Shown here: in pieces, positions 23,901-34,248 of the stretch
Layout: each line of letters begins with the position of its first letter
Numbering within the stretch: position 1 is the stretch's first letter
NCBI GenBank assembly: GCA_025677815.1
Contig: JAIXMP010000023.1
Location: 434,001-498,000 of the forward strand
Length of the DNA stretch: 64,000 nt
Reading direction: 5' to 3'
Origin: Phascolomyces articulosus
Lineage: Eukaryota; Mucoromycota; Mucoromycetes; Mucorales; Lichtheimiaceae
Translations under genes and position numbers: made by a program
Notes under the pieces: generated by a model
What the model saw: the letters and a program-made list of their open reading frames with translations, nothing else
Databases searched by the model: none
What the model was told of the DNA's origin: nothing

Positions 23901-24306
23901 CGATTTATTAGAACCTGCTCATATTCGACGTTGTGTGTTGCACTACCGATACGAAATTAATGAACCGCAATTACCCGAAGGCGTATTTACTTTTGTCCAA
24001 CAATCCCCTACAACAACAACAACAACAACGACTAGTTTATTGTCACCAAGAAATTCCATATGTAGTAATCATACGACTCCTAGTAGTCATAGTCATAGTA
24101 ATAATAATAGTAGAAATCCTAGTTTGGACATGTCTTCATCCACAAGAATTTCTACAGATGAAGATATGTCGACGGCAGATTGGTTAGTTGCTTGTAATCA
24201 TAGTAGTATGGGAGAATTAATTGTCCCTACTGAACCTTTAAAACGTGATCACGGCTGCGTACCGAGTATCCCGGAAGTATGGATGTTCAAGTTGGACAAG
24301 AAATAA
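20961..24306 (+). CDS. Ankyrin-repeat and dilute (DIL) domain protein
   Basis: Exons 20961-22038, 22155-22948, 23134-24306 give 1014 aa. A long low-complexity N-terminus (Thr/Gln/Ser/Asn runs) comes first. About residues 300-440 contain ankyrin repeats, seen in ELGITLLIHAACFNSLQVIR, LLEAGAKIDKPDKS and GWTALLWAINNHHIDMVKLL. A DIL domain follows: NPRNIDSLSYWIANTHRLFQ, then after a Ser/Thr-rich insert IKEQLIMQCLQYIASQGFQR and LEEWIR-like MEEWIRHTLGHSVYTCFQPL, closing near EINEPQLPEGVF. DIL is the cargo-binding fold of class V myosins; fungi have stand-alone ankyrin-DIL proteins of poorly known role, probably in polarity or trafficking. Acidic, Ser and Pro/Thr insertions break up both domains. 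Confidence 0.88.
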
Positions 24307-25210
24307 CATTGAACAAATTGCAAAAAAAAAAAAAAATAATCAAACTTGTTCCCAAATCTGGTCATGTTTTGTATGTTGGGAGGAAAAAGGGAGCGTGTGT
24401 GTACATACTATAATAATTCAATCATTACATTATATATCTACTCGATACGGATTGTTGAAAGGATTTATATACTAGATAGAGTAAGTGAATGATCACAATG
24501 GAAACGTGTTTTTTATATTATTATAAAAAAACTGGGGGACTATGGTGTACACTATATATATAATGATATTATTAAGTGGAGTTGCTTTGGATGTGTCGTG
24601 GTTGTGGCTGTTGTAATTGTACATTTAACTATACTACAAAAGTCAAATGACCCTTTAAAGTTTTTTATATATATATATATATAAAAGCGCGGTTTAACCA
24701 AGAATGGGAACCTGTTGTCAAAGGGTTGGAACTATTTCCTTCTTTTGGGGGGGGGCAAATAAAATGTGTGCCATCATGATGCTTATTGCAGCTTACCTGC
24801 TGCTTGGTGCTGATGTATGGTGCGTAGTAGAGATATTTAGTTAGTTTGATATTATAATAATAAATAATAAATAATATAATAATCGCATTAATATAATAAT
24901 TGAATGATGCCATGCGAGCCAACCCCTTTGGTTATTCGATATTACCGTTCCACCAAGCTCTAATTTGAGTCAAGATGAGTTTAACTTAAAGAAAAATACA
25001 TCATTCGATTCATTTTTTATATAAAAAGAGTGTCTCTTTTTTTTCATTCATTCCTTCTTTCTTTTCTCTTTCTCTTCCTTTCCATCTATTAATTTTCTTT
25101 CTTTGTTTCACGTGCGTGCACATATAACAAAAAAAAAGCGTATTATCACCATCAAATCAAAAAGCAATACACTATAACAAATAAACTTTTTTTTTTGAAT
25201 CTACTTCAAA
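24307..25210. other. Intergenic region
   Basis: No gene recognised. A minus-strand 85-codon frame at 24665-24922 has no motif. A G8 run at 24749-24756, TA repeats near 24668-24682, and a CT-rich promoter tract at 25040-25085 ahead of the next small gene are the only visible features. Confidence 0.5.
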
Positions 25211-25457
25211 ATGCATGTTCAAGAATCGCTTGTCTGTCCAGTATGTAGTGCTAATTTATCAGAACGAGATCATTATGAATGGTGTGCATTACACAAGTAA
25301 GATCTTGGTTTTACACGTGTTATATATATGTATCTAAAAAAAAGGCTTTGCAAAATATACTAAACTGTTTATCTAATTTCCGTATAGTGGGAAATGGATC
25401 CAATTGATGCGCAGCCATTGGTTATCCCTTCGTCATTCTCATTGTCACCAACGATGA
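25211..25457 (+). CDS. 51-aa zinc-finger-like small protein
   Basis: Two exons (25211-25296, 25388-25457) join in phase to 51 codons plus stop. The N-terminal half, LVCPVCSANLSERDHYEWC, has Cys-x2-Cys followed by His and Cys, the spacing and NLSERD core of C2HC ubiquitin-binding (UBZ/Rad18-type) fingers. The second half is basic and His/Trp-rich (WIQLMRSHWLSLRHSH) with a CHQ end. The ATG follows a T-run and a short A/C-rich leader as in neighbouring genes. The intron has GTAAGA and TATAG ends. Role unknown; it could be a ubiquitin- or nucleic-acid-binding micro-protein. It is convergent with DPH1. An unannotated further 3' exon would change the C-terminus. Confidence 0.6.
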
Positions 25458-25855
25458 CAACCCTAAATCATTCTTTTTTTTTTAACGTTATTCCCTAATG
25501 AATTCTATATATCATTACATTTATTATACATCTTTATTCCACACACACAAACACACACATCTTGAAGCAATCATTCTTCCTTTTTTTTATATTTGCATTT
25601 CATATTCCCACCTATTATAACAATACATTCTCATTTACTATTTTGTGCATGTAATCCTCCTATTTTTTTTTCTTCACTACGTACCCTTTTATTTTGCATA
25701 ATAACCTGGTTTTTTTTTTATCATCATCATTCTCATCCTCTTCATCCAACCCATTCCGTGTGTGAAAAAAAAGTTAAAGTCACACAACTTTAGAAATAAT
25801 AATAATAATTACAACAAAGTTTTTTTTTTATTTAATCGCGATCCAATTTTTTGTT
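25458..25855. other. Convergent 3' intergenic region
   Basis: T-rich sequence between the small zinc-finger gene and the DPH1 stop; a 66-codon open frame at 25593-25793 is low complexity and not taken as a gene. AATAAT repeats at 25795-25810 could serve the plus-strand 3' end. Confidence 0.5.
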
Positions 25856-28120
25856 TTATACTTTTTGTTGCAACGTTTTTGTGGATCGTTTCACATTACG
25901 CCCGTGATTGGGTGTCCAAGGGCCCAGGCTGTCATTAGCATAAAAATCCATAGGATAAACATCATGCCAATTCGCTTTACCTAATGCAATGGATGCTTCA
26001 TAAGGTGTTAATAAAGGTTTTGGGAAAGCGTATCCCCAATCTGTCGATAATCTTGGGCATGCAATTTGAATCCAACTATATATTGTAATTAAAAGAAGAG
26101 TAAAAAAAAAGAAAATTGCTGAGTCAGTTATACATGATAAAGAAAAAAAAAACGAGGGTGTGTTCTTTTTTTTACTCACGCATCCACATCTTCAAATTGA
26201 GCTAGTTTTTGAGGAAAGATTTCAGAAAGCAATACAATGACTGAATCTTTGCCAGCTTCATGAATACATGATTCTAAATACTCCATGATTTGTGGTTTGC
26301 CTTGACGACCTAAAGTACCCAAAATTAAACCATATTTTTTTGCTTCTTTCCCCATATTCACGGCATGTTTCCGAAGCGACTGCATTTCCATGTGATCATA
26401 TCGTTCTCTTGTGATTCGTTTATCGTACGGATTATACCTAATTCAATACCAAGTTCCGTTTCGGTAAAGGAATTTGAGATTTTTTTTTTCATAAAGTCAT
26501 TTGTTTTTCTAATAAATAATAACAAATCAAGAACTTACTGGAAAGCAGGAATGGATGGATTATGGATCATAATGGATTCAAGATGAAATCTTCCATCTCC
26601 TAAATAACTATTCATATATTCCATTCATGAAGTATCAGTATATTTTTTCCTTCTAGTTATAAAAACAAGTTTAATATTTACTCACATAATGGCATCCATT
26701 TCAGGTAATTTTGGCGATGTACAACCTAAAATCTCACCCGGAGATAATGGTTTTGATTGGGGTATGAGAATAGTATAATCTTTTTGTAATATTTCACGAA
26801 CAGACTTTAATAAACAAATATAATATAATATAATTTTATATTAATGAGTCATTTGTATAACTTGTTTCTTTCTTGTCAATAAAAAAAAACGATGATAGTT
26901 CCCTTCCCTCCCCCACATTTCACCATTACCCATCGTCATCATTGTTATTAAGAAAACTAAACTTACTTGTAATGCGGCAACAAATTGAATGGTACCTACA
27001 AGGACCAGCCTTTTTCCTTGTTCAAAATTCTTCTTGACGGTATCAACAAAATGTTGAGTGTCAATGCCAATATCCACAAAGACATATAAGGTGTTGATAG
27101 GTGTAACATCCACGGGAACTAATGGTTCATGTTATACAACAAACCCCCAAAATAAATTACTTTATTTATGAGTAAACTACCCAGCTTTTTTTGTGTATCA
27201 ACTTAATAACTTACCTAAACAACTATGACCATAATGTAATAAAAAGTCACATCCTAATGCACGCGCAGTATAATCATCAATGCAACATGCACCATACGTC
27301 ACATCCCCCATAATAAGTGTTTCAACTTGACAAAACCTTTATTACATATATGCAAAAAAAAAAAAAACTTTAAATTATTTGGACCCGTTCAACCCATAAT
27401 ATTGTGTAACCTGAATCTTAAACAAAAAAGCTGAACTTACACTTCAAGAATATCCGAAATGACACAAGCAAACATCATTAAACCTTCAGGCATTTGAATA
27501 GCCACTAAAATACATAATTTAAGTCTCTTTTTTATCCATTTGACAATCCATATCTCCTTCTTTGGTAAAGTTATTACCTTTCTTTGCACCTGCTTTACGT
27601 ATCCGCCATACTGATTTTTGTATTTCAAAATTATAATTGGAAGGAAGCTAATTCCACCATATCATTCATATAGAATTAGATTACACGACTTTCGTGAGAA
27701 AAATCACACACACATACAAACAGTGATGACGCCGCCTCCTGCATATATCCACTTTCGTTCTTACCTGTTCAATAGCTTTATTTAATAGAGGATCGTTTAA
27801 AATTTCGTCTGGAATTTGATTGGCAACACGACTTGTTCTAGGTCGTCGTGATTCTATATATATAACGTTATGGAAGCGATCGTCATTGTAAGAGAAAATG
27901 GAAAATTGTTGTCAAATCCGTTCCACTGCGCACATGAAACCGATTCCGAAAAAAAAAACTTACTTGCGAATCCTACAGCACCGTCTTCTATAGCAGGTGT
28001 ATCGTCTGAAGTTTTTGCTGCATTCCGTGCTCTACCAACAAATCTTTTTCTCGTCGTCGTGGTGGCTGTAGTAGTAGCTGTGGTTGTTTCTTTAGGTTTT
28101 TCTTCTACAGGATTCCCCAT
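25856..28120 (-). CDS. DPH1: Diphthamide biosynthesis protein 1
   Basis: Minus strand, ten exons: 28120-27964, 27853-27765, 27647-27578, 27504-27441, 27336-27215, 27118-26967, 26804-26686, 26607-26539, 26437-26180, 26075-25856; 439 aa, normal for DPH1. With Dph2 it transfers the 3-amino-3-carboxypropyl group of SAM to a histidine of eEF2, the first diphthamide step, in the cytosol. The three cluster-ligand cysteines are visible in [25 protein letters not shown] and [11 protein letters not shown]. Other landmarks are [44 protein letters not shown] and [14 protein letters not shown]. The N-terminus carries a Thr repeat. Every junction keeps phase. It is head-to-head with COX15. Confidence 0.97.
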
Positions 28121-28361
28121 TGAATATATATTACAAAAATAGAAAATAAGATAAAATAGAAGAGAAGCGATTAGAAGGAGTGGCTTCGCGGAGCTTATTA
28201 AATCTAGGAGCAGCATTTCAGAATGTTAATCGGGCCACTTTTTTTATTATTATTTCTGTCAAGTGAGACTGACCAGGTCCTTTTTTTTGTTTGTAACTTT
28301 TTTCATAACACTTCTTTGCTCTTCTCCCCTCTTATTCCCCTCCTCCCCACTCTTCTCTACC
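28121..28361. promoter_or_regulatory. Shared DPH1/COX15 divergent promoter
   Basis: Only 241 bp separate the two start codons. The COX15 side is strongly pyrimidine-rich (28280-28360). No TATA box is obvious for either gene, consistent with a shared housekeeping promoter. Confidence 0.5.
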
Positions 28362-30010
28362 ATGCTGAGAAACGCATTGCGCAAAACATTGTGCAATCAT
28401 GCACGTTCAACCCTAACAACAGGTATTTCACCTTTACGAACGCGATGGTTATCAACAAGTACAACAATGTCAAATACTTTGAAAAACAACTTGACGTTCA
28501 TGGCCAAGCATACTTTAAATAAGCGCGTTTTACAACAACAACAACAACAACTTCAACAACGGTTTATGAGTGCAGTAACAGCAGAGTCCGCTGCTACTGC
28601 CACGGCTGCGCGGACAACCGGACAAAAAGCAACTGTTACAGTGACCAAACCTATTGTAGGTTACTGGCTGTATTTTAATGCTGGTCTTGTCTATGCTATT
28701 GTGGTAGTGGGTGGATTAACTCGATTGACAGAATCGGGTTTATCTATTACTGAATGGAATGTCATCTCGGGTATGAAGCCTCCTCGTTCTGAACAAGAAT
28801 GGCATGATGAATTTGAAAAGTATAAACAGTTTCCTGAATATAAAATGTAAGCCTTTTTCAGTTATCTTCTTTGGGGTTAAATAAACAATGTAAGATTTGC
28901 CTTGGATTAGATCATTCATTTATTTTAAACTCTTTTTAGTTTGAATCGACATATGACATTGGATGAATTCAAGAATATCTTTTATTGGGAATGGAGTCAT
29001 CGTATGATTGGTCGATTTATTGGTGCTACATTTATTTTACCAGGATTGTTCTTTGCTTCGCGTGGATACATGACACGTCGCGTTGCTAAACAATCGTTTG
29101 GCATTACTTGTTTACTTGGTTTCCAGGTATGTAAAAAAGAAACTATTTGAATCAGGATTTGAAGTTTCCTAGTCACTTTTTTTTTGTTTATTAAGAAAGT
29201 AACTTTATTATTAGGGATTCATGGGATGGTACATGGTAAAATCTGGATTAAATCAAGCATTAATGGAGGAACCGGGAGCTGTGCCTCGCGTTAGTCAATA
29301 CCGATTGACCGCGCATTTAGCAACAGCTTTCATGATTTATGGTGCTACTGTATTTGTAGCAGCGGACATTATAAGACAAAACAAGATTGCCAATGGCACC
29401 TATCCAAAAGAAGCTGCCAAATTATTGAATAATCCCATCTTGAATCGATTCCGTCGTAGTGCTCACATCATGGGTGCTATTATTTTCTTCACCGCCATGA
29501 CCGGTGGCCTTGTCGCTGGTTTGGATGCTGGTTTGATTTATAATGAATGGCCTAAAATGGGTAATGGGTTTATCCCTCCCAAGGAAGAAATGTGGTCAGA
29601 TGATTATGTAAAGAGCAATGATAAGGGTAAATGGCGTAACTTGTTGGAAAACCCTACTACGGTTCAATTTGATCATCGTACCATGGTAAATACATTTATA
29701 TATCATTCATTGAGAGAAATATAATACATCTCAATACTTATCACTTCTCTATTTTACTATTTAGGCTGAATCCACTGCTGTTTTGACAGCTGCTTTATGG
29801 GCTTATTCGAGAAAATTACCATTGCCTAAAAATGTTCGATTGGCCATGAATACCATGATGGGTGCTGTGATTGTTCAAGTCACCTTGGGTGTTTCCACAT
29901 TAATTTATATGGTGCCGATTGAATTGGCAGCGGCCCATCAAGCTGGTGCTTTGGCACTTTTGACATCTAATTTCTGGTTGATCCATGCTCTTCGAAAAGT
30001 TCCTCTTTAG
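28362..30010 (+). CDS. COX15: Heme A synthase (cytochrome c oxidase assembly COX15)
   Basis: Exons 28362-28846, 28940-29126, 29215-29685, 29765-30010 give 462 aa. It oxidises the methyl group of heme O to make heme A in the inner mitochondrial membrane. I chose the ATG at 28362 because it begins a basic mitochondrial presequence (MLRNALRKTLCNHARSTLTT); an in-frame upstream ATG at 28263 would put hydrophobic sequence first. Family landmarks: VVVGGLTRLTESGLSITEWN, FYWEWSHRMIGR, GWYMVKSGL, RVSQYRLTAHLATA, GGLVAGLDAGLIYNEWP, FDHRT and AAAHQAGALALL. The histidines expected to bind heme are present (EWSHR, LTAHLA, FDHR, AAHQ). Gln-rich insertions lie between the presequence and the first helix. Confidence 0.97.
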
Positions 30011-30669
30011 TTAACTTTTTTTCACTTGTACTTTATTAATATAAAATTATTTTTTATCTTTAACACCAATAAATTATCACTATATTATTATAACAACAAA
30101 TCCATTATTTAATATGTAATATCGATAAAATCCCATAGCGCTCGCTTTCCTTCGCACATCCAATTGACCCTCATATCCTACTGTTATTGTACTTTTTTTT
30201 ATAGCTCTAAAACATTTGCTAACTTGTGGTAGATCCAAAGAAAGATGGAGCGACAGTGAGATTCTATTTAAGGTATAATAATATACAGATAAATATATGT
30301 CGAACGTTAGCAACCAATGTCCTTTGGTTTAGTTTGTGAAAGAACGAATGTAGTTTTTTTTATATTTCAGGAGGGTGTTGAAAACTGTCAATTGATTGTT
30401 CTTATAAACCACCTGATGATGAGTCTGTGGTGTTTGATTCAATGTGAAATAATGAAAAGAGTATCAATCGTAAGTGAAAAACCAGTATATACAAGATTTT
30501 ATGCGTTCTATTAATGTGTTAAATTAAGTGTCAAATTCTCCACTCTTCTTTCAAAACAGCCAATTAAAAATCGACCCACTTTCCTATAGTTATATTTTGT
30601 TATATTTCTCAGCTTTTGACTTAATTTTTTTTCTTGAACTGATCTTACCTGACCTGACAAAAAAAAACA
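30011..30669. other. Intergenic region
   Basis: Holds the COX15 3' end and the PRP40 promoter. Open frames at 30317-30514 and on the minus strand lack motifs. No other gene seen. Confidence 0.5.
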
Positions 30670-33600
30670 ATGTATAGACCACCTCCCCCGAACGTAAGTT
30701 TTATGTTGATCGATTGGTTTTACTCCAAACAATGCAAACGTTAATATTTTTATAGAGTATAATCTCCTTTGTATGGACGTGTTTTTCGTACTAATTATAA
30801 TAATTGCAAACAAAAAACAAAAACATATATAGGCTCCAGGATTCCAGGGCACTCCACCACCACCGGCATCTTCGTGGCAAAGACCTCCTCCACCAGGTAT
30901 TATGGGTGGTGGCGATCCTATGATGCCTCCTCCGCCAGCTGTAAAGTATCATATACCATCCCTATTGAAATCGTAAAAAAGAAATAAAACACGACCGTCC
31001 ATTATGTATTCATTTATTCATTCTTGGTATTCCATATTTTGTTTTAGGTGTTGTGGAAAGAACATAAAAATGCAGAAGGACGAAAATATTGGTTCAATAC
31101 AATGACACGAAAAAGTACTTGGGAAAAGCCTGAAGAATTATTAACACCTGAAGAAAAAGACTTGATGAATTGTCCTTGGAAAGAATATAAAACACCAGAA
31201 GGAAAGACATATTATAGTCATGCTGAAACAAAAGAATCGAAATGGTCTATGCCGGATGAATATAAAGGTAATACATTTATATATATCAAAACAAAGTGGA
31301 AAGAAAAGCTAACTTGTTTTGAATAGAATTATATGAAAAGGCTGAAAAAGCAAAAGAACGAGCTGCAAAGGAAGCGTAAGTGGATTATGAACCATTGATC
31401 TTGATTTGATCTTTGGAACAGTATGGATAAATCAATTATGTTTGTCTATGGGAATAGAAGAGAATTCATACGATTTGGATCAGAGTGAATTGAATCATGT
31501 ATGTTATAAATATTTTTATAATTAGGCAACGACCTACACCACCACCACCACCTCAATTACCAATAAGACCTCCTGTACCTGTTCCAATGCCAATGTCTGT
31601 CTCTGGACCACCACCTACTGGCATTGTTCCTCCCATTTCTGTTAGTGGACCAAACGCTATCCCAATGAATGCGCCTTCCGATATGACAGCACCTAATGTA
31701 CCATCACCACACAAGATGAGACCTGACATGACAGCAACAACAGATACAGCCAATACTACTGAACCACCCACAACTACAGGTATTACCACACCAGCAGCAA
31801 TCACAACATCAACGAGGTCTCACCATCATAAAATCCGTCAACCACCCCCAAGTGCTGCATTGCTTTCCCAAGTCCCTGTAGTTGAATTTCCTACTAAAGA
31901 AGAAGCAGAAAAGGCATTTTATAAACTTTTGAAAGAAACGGTAATTTTTATTTTTATTTCTGATACCATTAATATTCGATGCAACAGGAAAATAACAATG
32001 CGATTGTATGGTTTTTTTTTTGTTAGGGTGTCAAATTAGATTGGACTTGGGATCAAACGATGCGTGAAATTATTACCCACCCCATCTATCGTGCATTAAA
32101 AACACCAGGTGAACGAAAAGCAGCTTTCCATGCTTATTTGGATAAGGAAGCAAAACGTGAAAGGGTAAAATTTGCAATGAGAGATAAGGGGGAGATGACA
32201 AAGGCCATGTTCAGGTGCTAACATGTCATTTTATTATTATTAGGAACTGCGTGAAGAAAAAGAATCCAAACAACGTATGAGCTTTTTCCACATGCTAGAA
32301 AACACCAAAGAAATCAAACCCTATTCACGGTACCGTACATTGATCAAATCCATCAGTCACCAACCCGCCTATCTTCAAGTAAAATCCGAAAGTCAACGAG
32401 AACAATATTTTGAAGAATACGTCCATGGGTTACAACGACGTGAAAAAGATCGATTACGAGAACTTCGAAAAACAAACATGGAACATTTTTCACATTTATT
32501 ACGAAAAATCCCTGAAATTACCTATGAAACTAAATGGAAGGAAGCACAACAATTGTATATGGAGCATCCTGATTTCAAGGAACATGATAAAGCTTTTGAA
32601 GGCATGGATATGTTGGATTTCTTGTCTGTGTATGAAGAGCATAGTCGTACATTATGGGAAGTCCCATTGGCAGAATTAAATAATAAATTACGTGAACGAA
32701 GGAGATCGGAACGAAAAGCACGAGAAGGTTTTCGAGTAAGTATACATATTTAGACATGGAAGAAGGATGTTTGTGTTTATATTTATTCACGACATTTTTT
32801 TCCTATAGAAATTATTGGCAGAATTGACTCATCGGGGAATCATCACTGCTCGATCTTTATGGAAAGAAGTGTACCCAGAAATCAAAGATGATTCACGATA
32901 CACCAATCTGTTGGGTGTCCCTGAATCTACACCTTTTAATTTGTTTTGTGATTTACTGGATGTTTTAGATGAAAGATTATATCAAGATAAACGTTTGATC
33001 TATGATATTCTCAAGGTAAAACAAAAAAGAAATCTTGTTTTTCTGGGAGAGGGGAAGGGGAAGAAAACGATTCAATCTAAATAAATGGTTTATTTCTTAG
33101 GAATTTGATTTTGAAGTATCATTGGAAACAACATTTGAAGATTATCAAGAATTATTGAAACGTAGACCTGATCTTATTGAACGAGCTAGTCAATCTAATG
33201 TGAAAATCATTTTTGATCATGTAAGTTTCATTGTTCTTCTCATGATCTCTATCTATAATATATATAAAAAAGTCAGGTCTCCTGATCCAATCATTCCATT
33301 CTTAGTTACAAAATAAAGCTGCCCAACGACTCAAAGATGAAAAACGGCGACAAGAGAAAAAAATGAAAAAGAAAATAGATGCTTTACGCCATGCTATGAA
33401 ATATCTTGAACCTACTATAACTGTTGATGATACATGGGAAACAGTCCAACCTCGTATTGAACATTTACCTGAATATCAAACGATTGAAGATGAACAACAG
33501 CGTATGGAAGCCTATGAAAAGTATATCAAAAGATTGAAGGTAAGATCATTGGGAGGAGAGGAAAAGGTAGAAAAAAAAAGGAAGACTGACCTATGTGTAT

Positions 33601-33990
33601 ATTTAGGAAAAACAACATAATGCAGATCATAATGATGAAGATGAAGAAGAAGGAATGATTAAAGAAGATGAAGATTATTCAAAGCATCATCCATCATCCA
33701 GTCGACGCTATAAACAAAGAAGAGGTTCTGATCGTGAAAGTGATCATGGATATAGTGATGAAGAACGATCCAGAAAACGAAAGAAAAGGGTAAATTATGG
33801 TTTTATTAATCACGAGGTCCATTTTCCTTTTATGATTGTTTATTGATTGTTTATATATATATAAATATAGAGACATACTTCTTCCCACCATGATAACTTT
33901 GATCAACCTGTAGATGGTAATCGATCAAGTGCAGAAGAAGGAGAAGCATTAGATGATTATGAAAATGATCCTCGTCGTAGTATGCATTAA
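30670..33990 (+). CDS. PRP40: Pre-mRNA processing factor PRP40 (WW-FF protein)
   Basis: Twelve exons (30670-30693, 30833-30940, 31048-31267, 31327-31375, 31526-31940, 32027-32164, 32244-32735, 32809-33015, 33101-33220, 33306-33539, 33607-33789, 33871-33990) give 769 aa. It is a U1 snRNP protein thought to bridge the 5' splice site and branch-point factors. A Pro/Gly N-terminus comes first. Two WW domains follow: [20 protein letters not shown] to STWEKP, then [20 protein letters not shown] to SKWSMP. A Pro/Met/Thr-rich linker leads to a series of FF domains ([59 protein letters not shown] and later). The C-terminus is acidic then Arg/Ser-rich. The first exon codes only eight residues (MYRPPPPN). 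Confidence 0.95.
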
Positions 33991-34248
33991 TAATAAGCTT
34001 CATTATTTGTAACTAGTTACTTAATAAAATGATGTGTAACCCAATGATTGCACGAGATCTTTTATCCAACCAATCAAAATGAAAGGCTTGGTGCGAAACA
34101 AATTTATTTAAAGATAAAACATGAAAAAAATTTCTTTCTCTCTTTTTCTCTTTATATTTTCCTTAGAAAAAAAGACCCCAGTATATTTTTTTTCACCATC
34201 TTGAGATTTTCTTTTTTTTTTTTTTCTCTCTTCTCTTATTAATTCCTA

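Noticed and set aside
24749..24756. G8 run as a possible quadruplex
   Set aside because: A single isolated run without three partner G-tracts nearby.
28263..28361. Upstream in-frame ATG for COX15
   Set aside because: It would place a hydrophobic, Phe/Leu-rich stretch before the basic presequence; the ATG at 28362 gives a normal mitochondrial targeting sequence.
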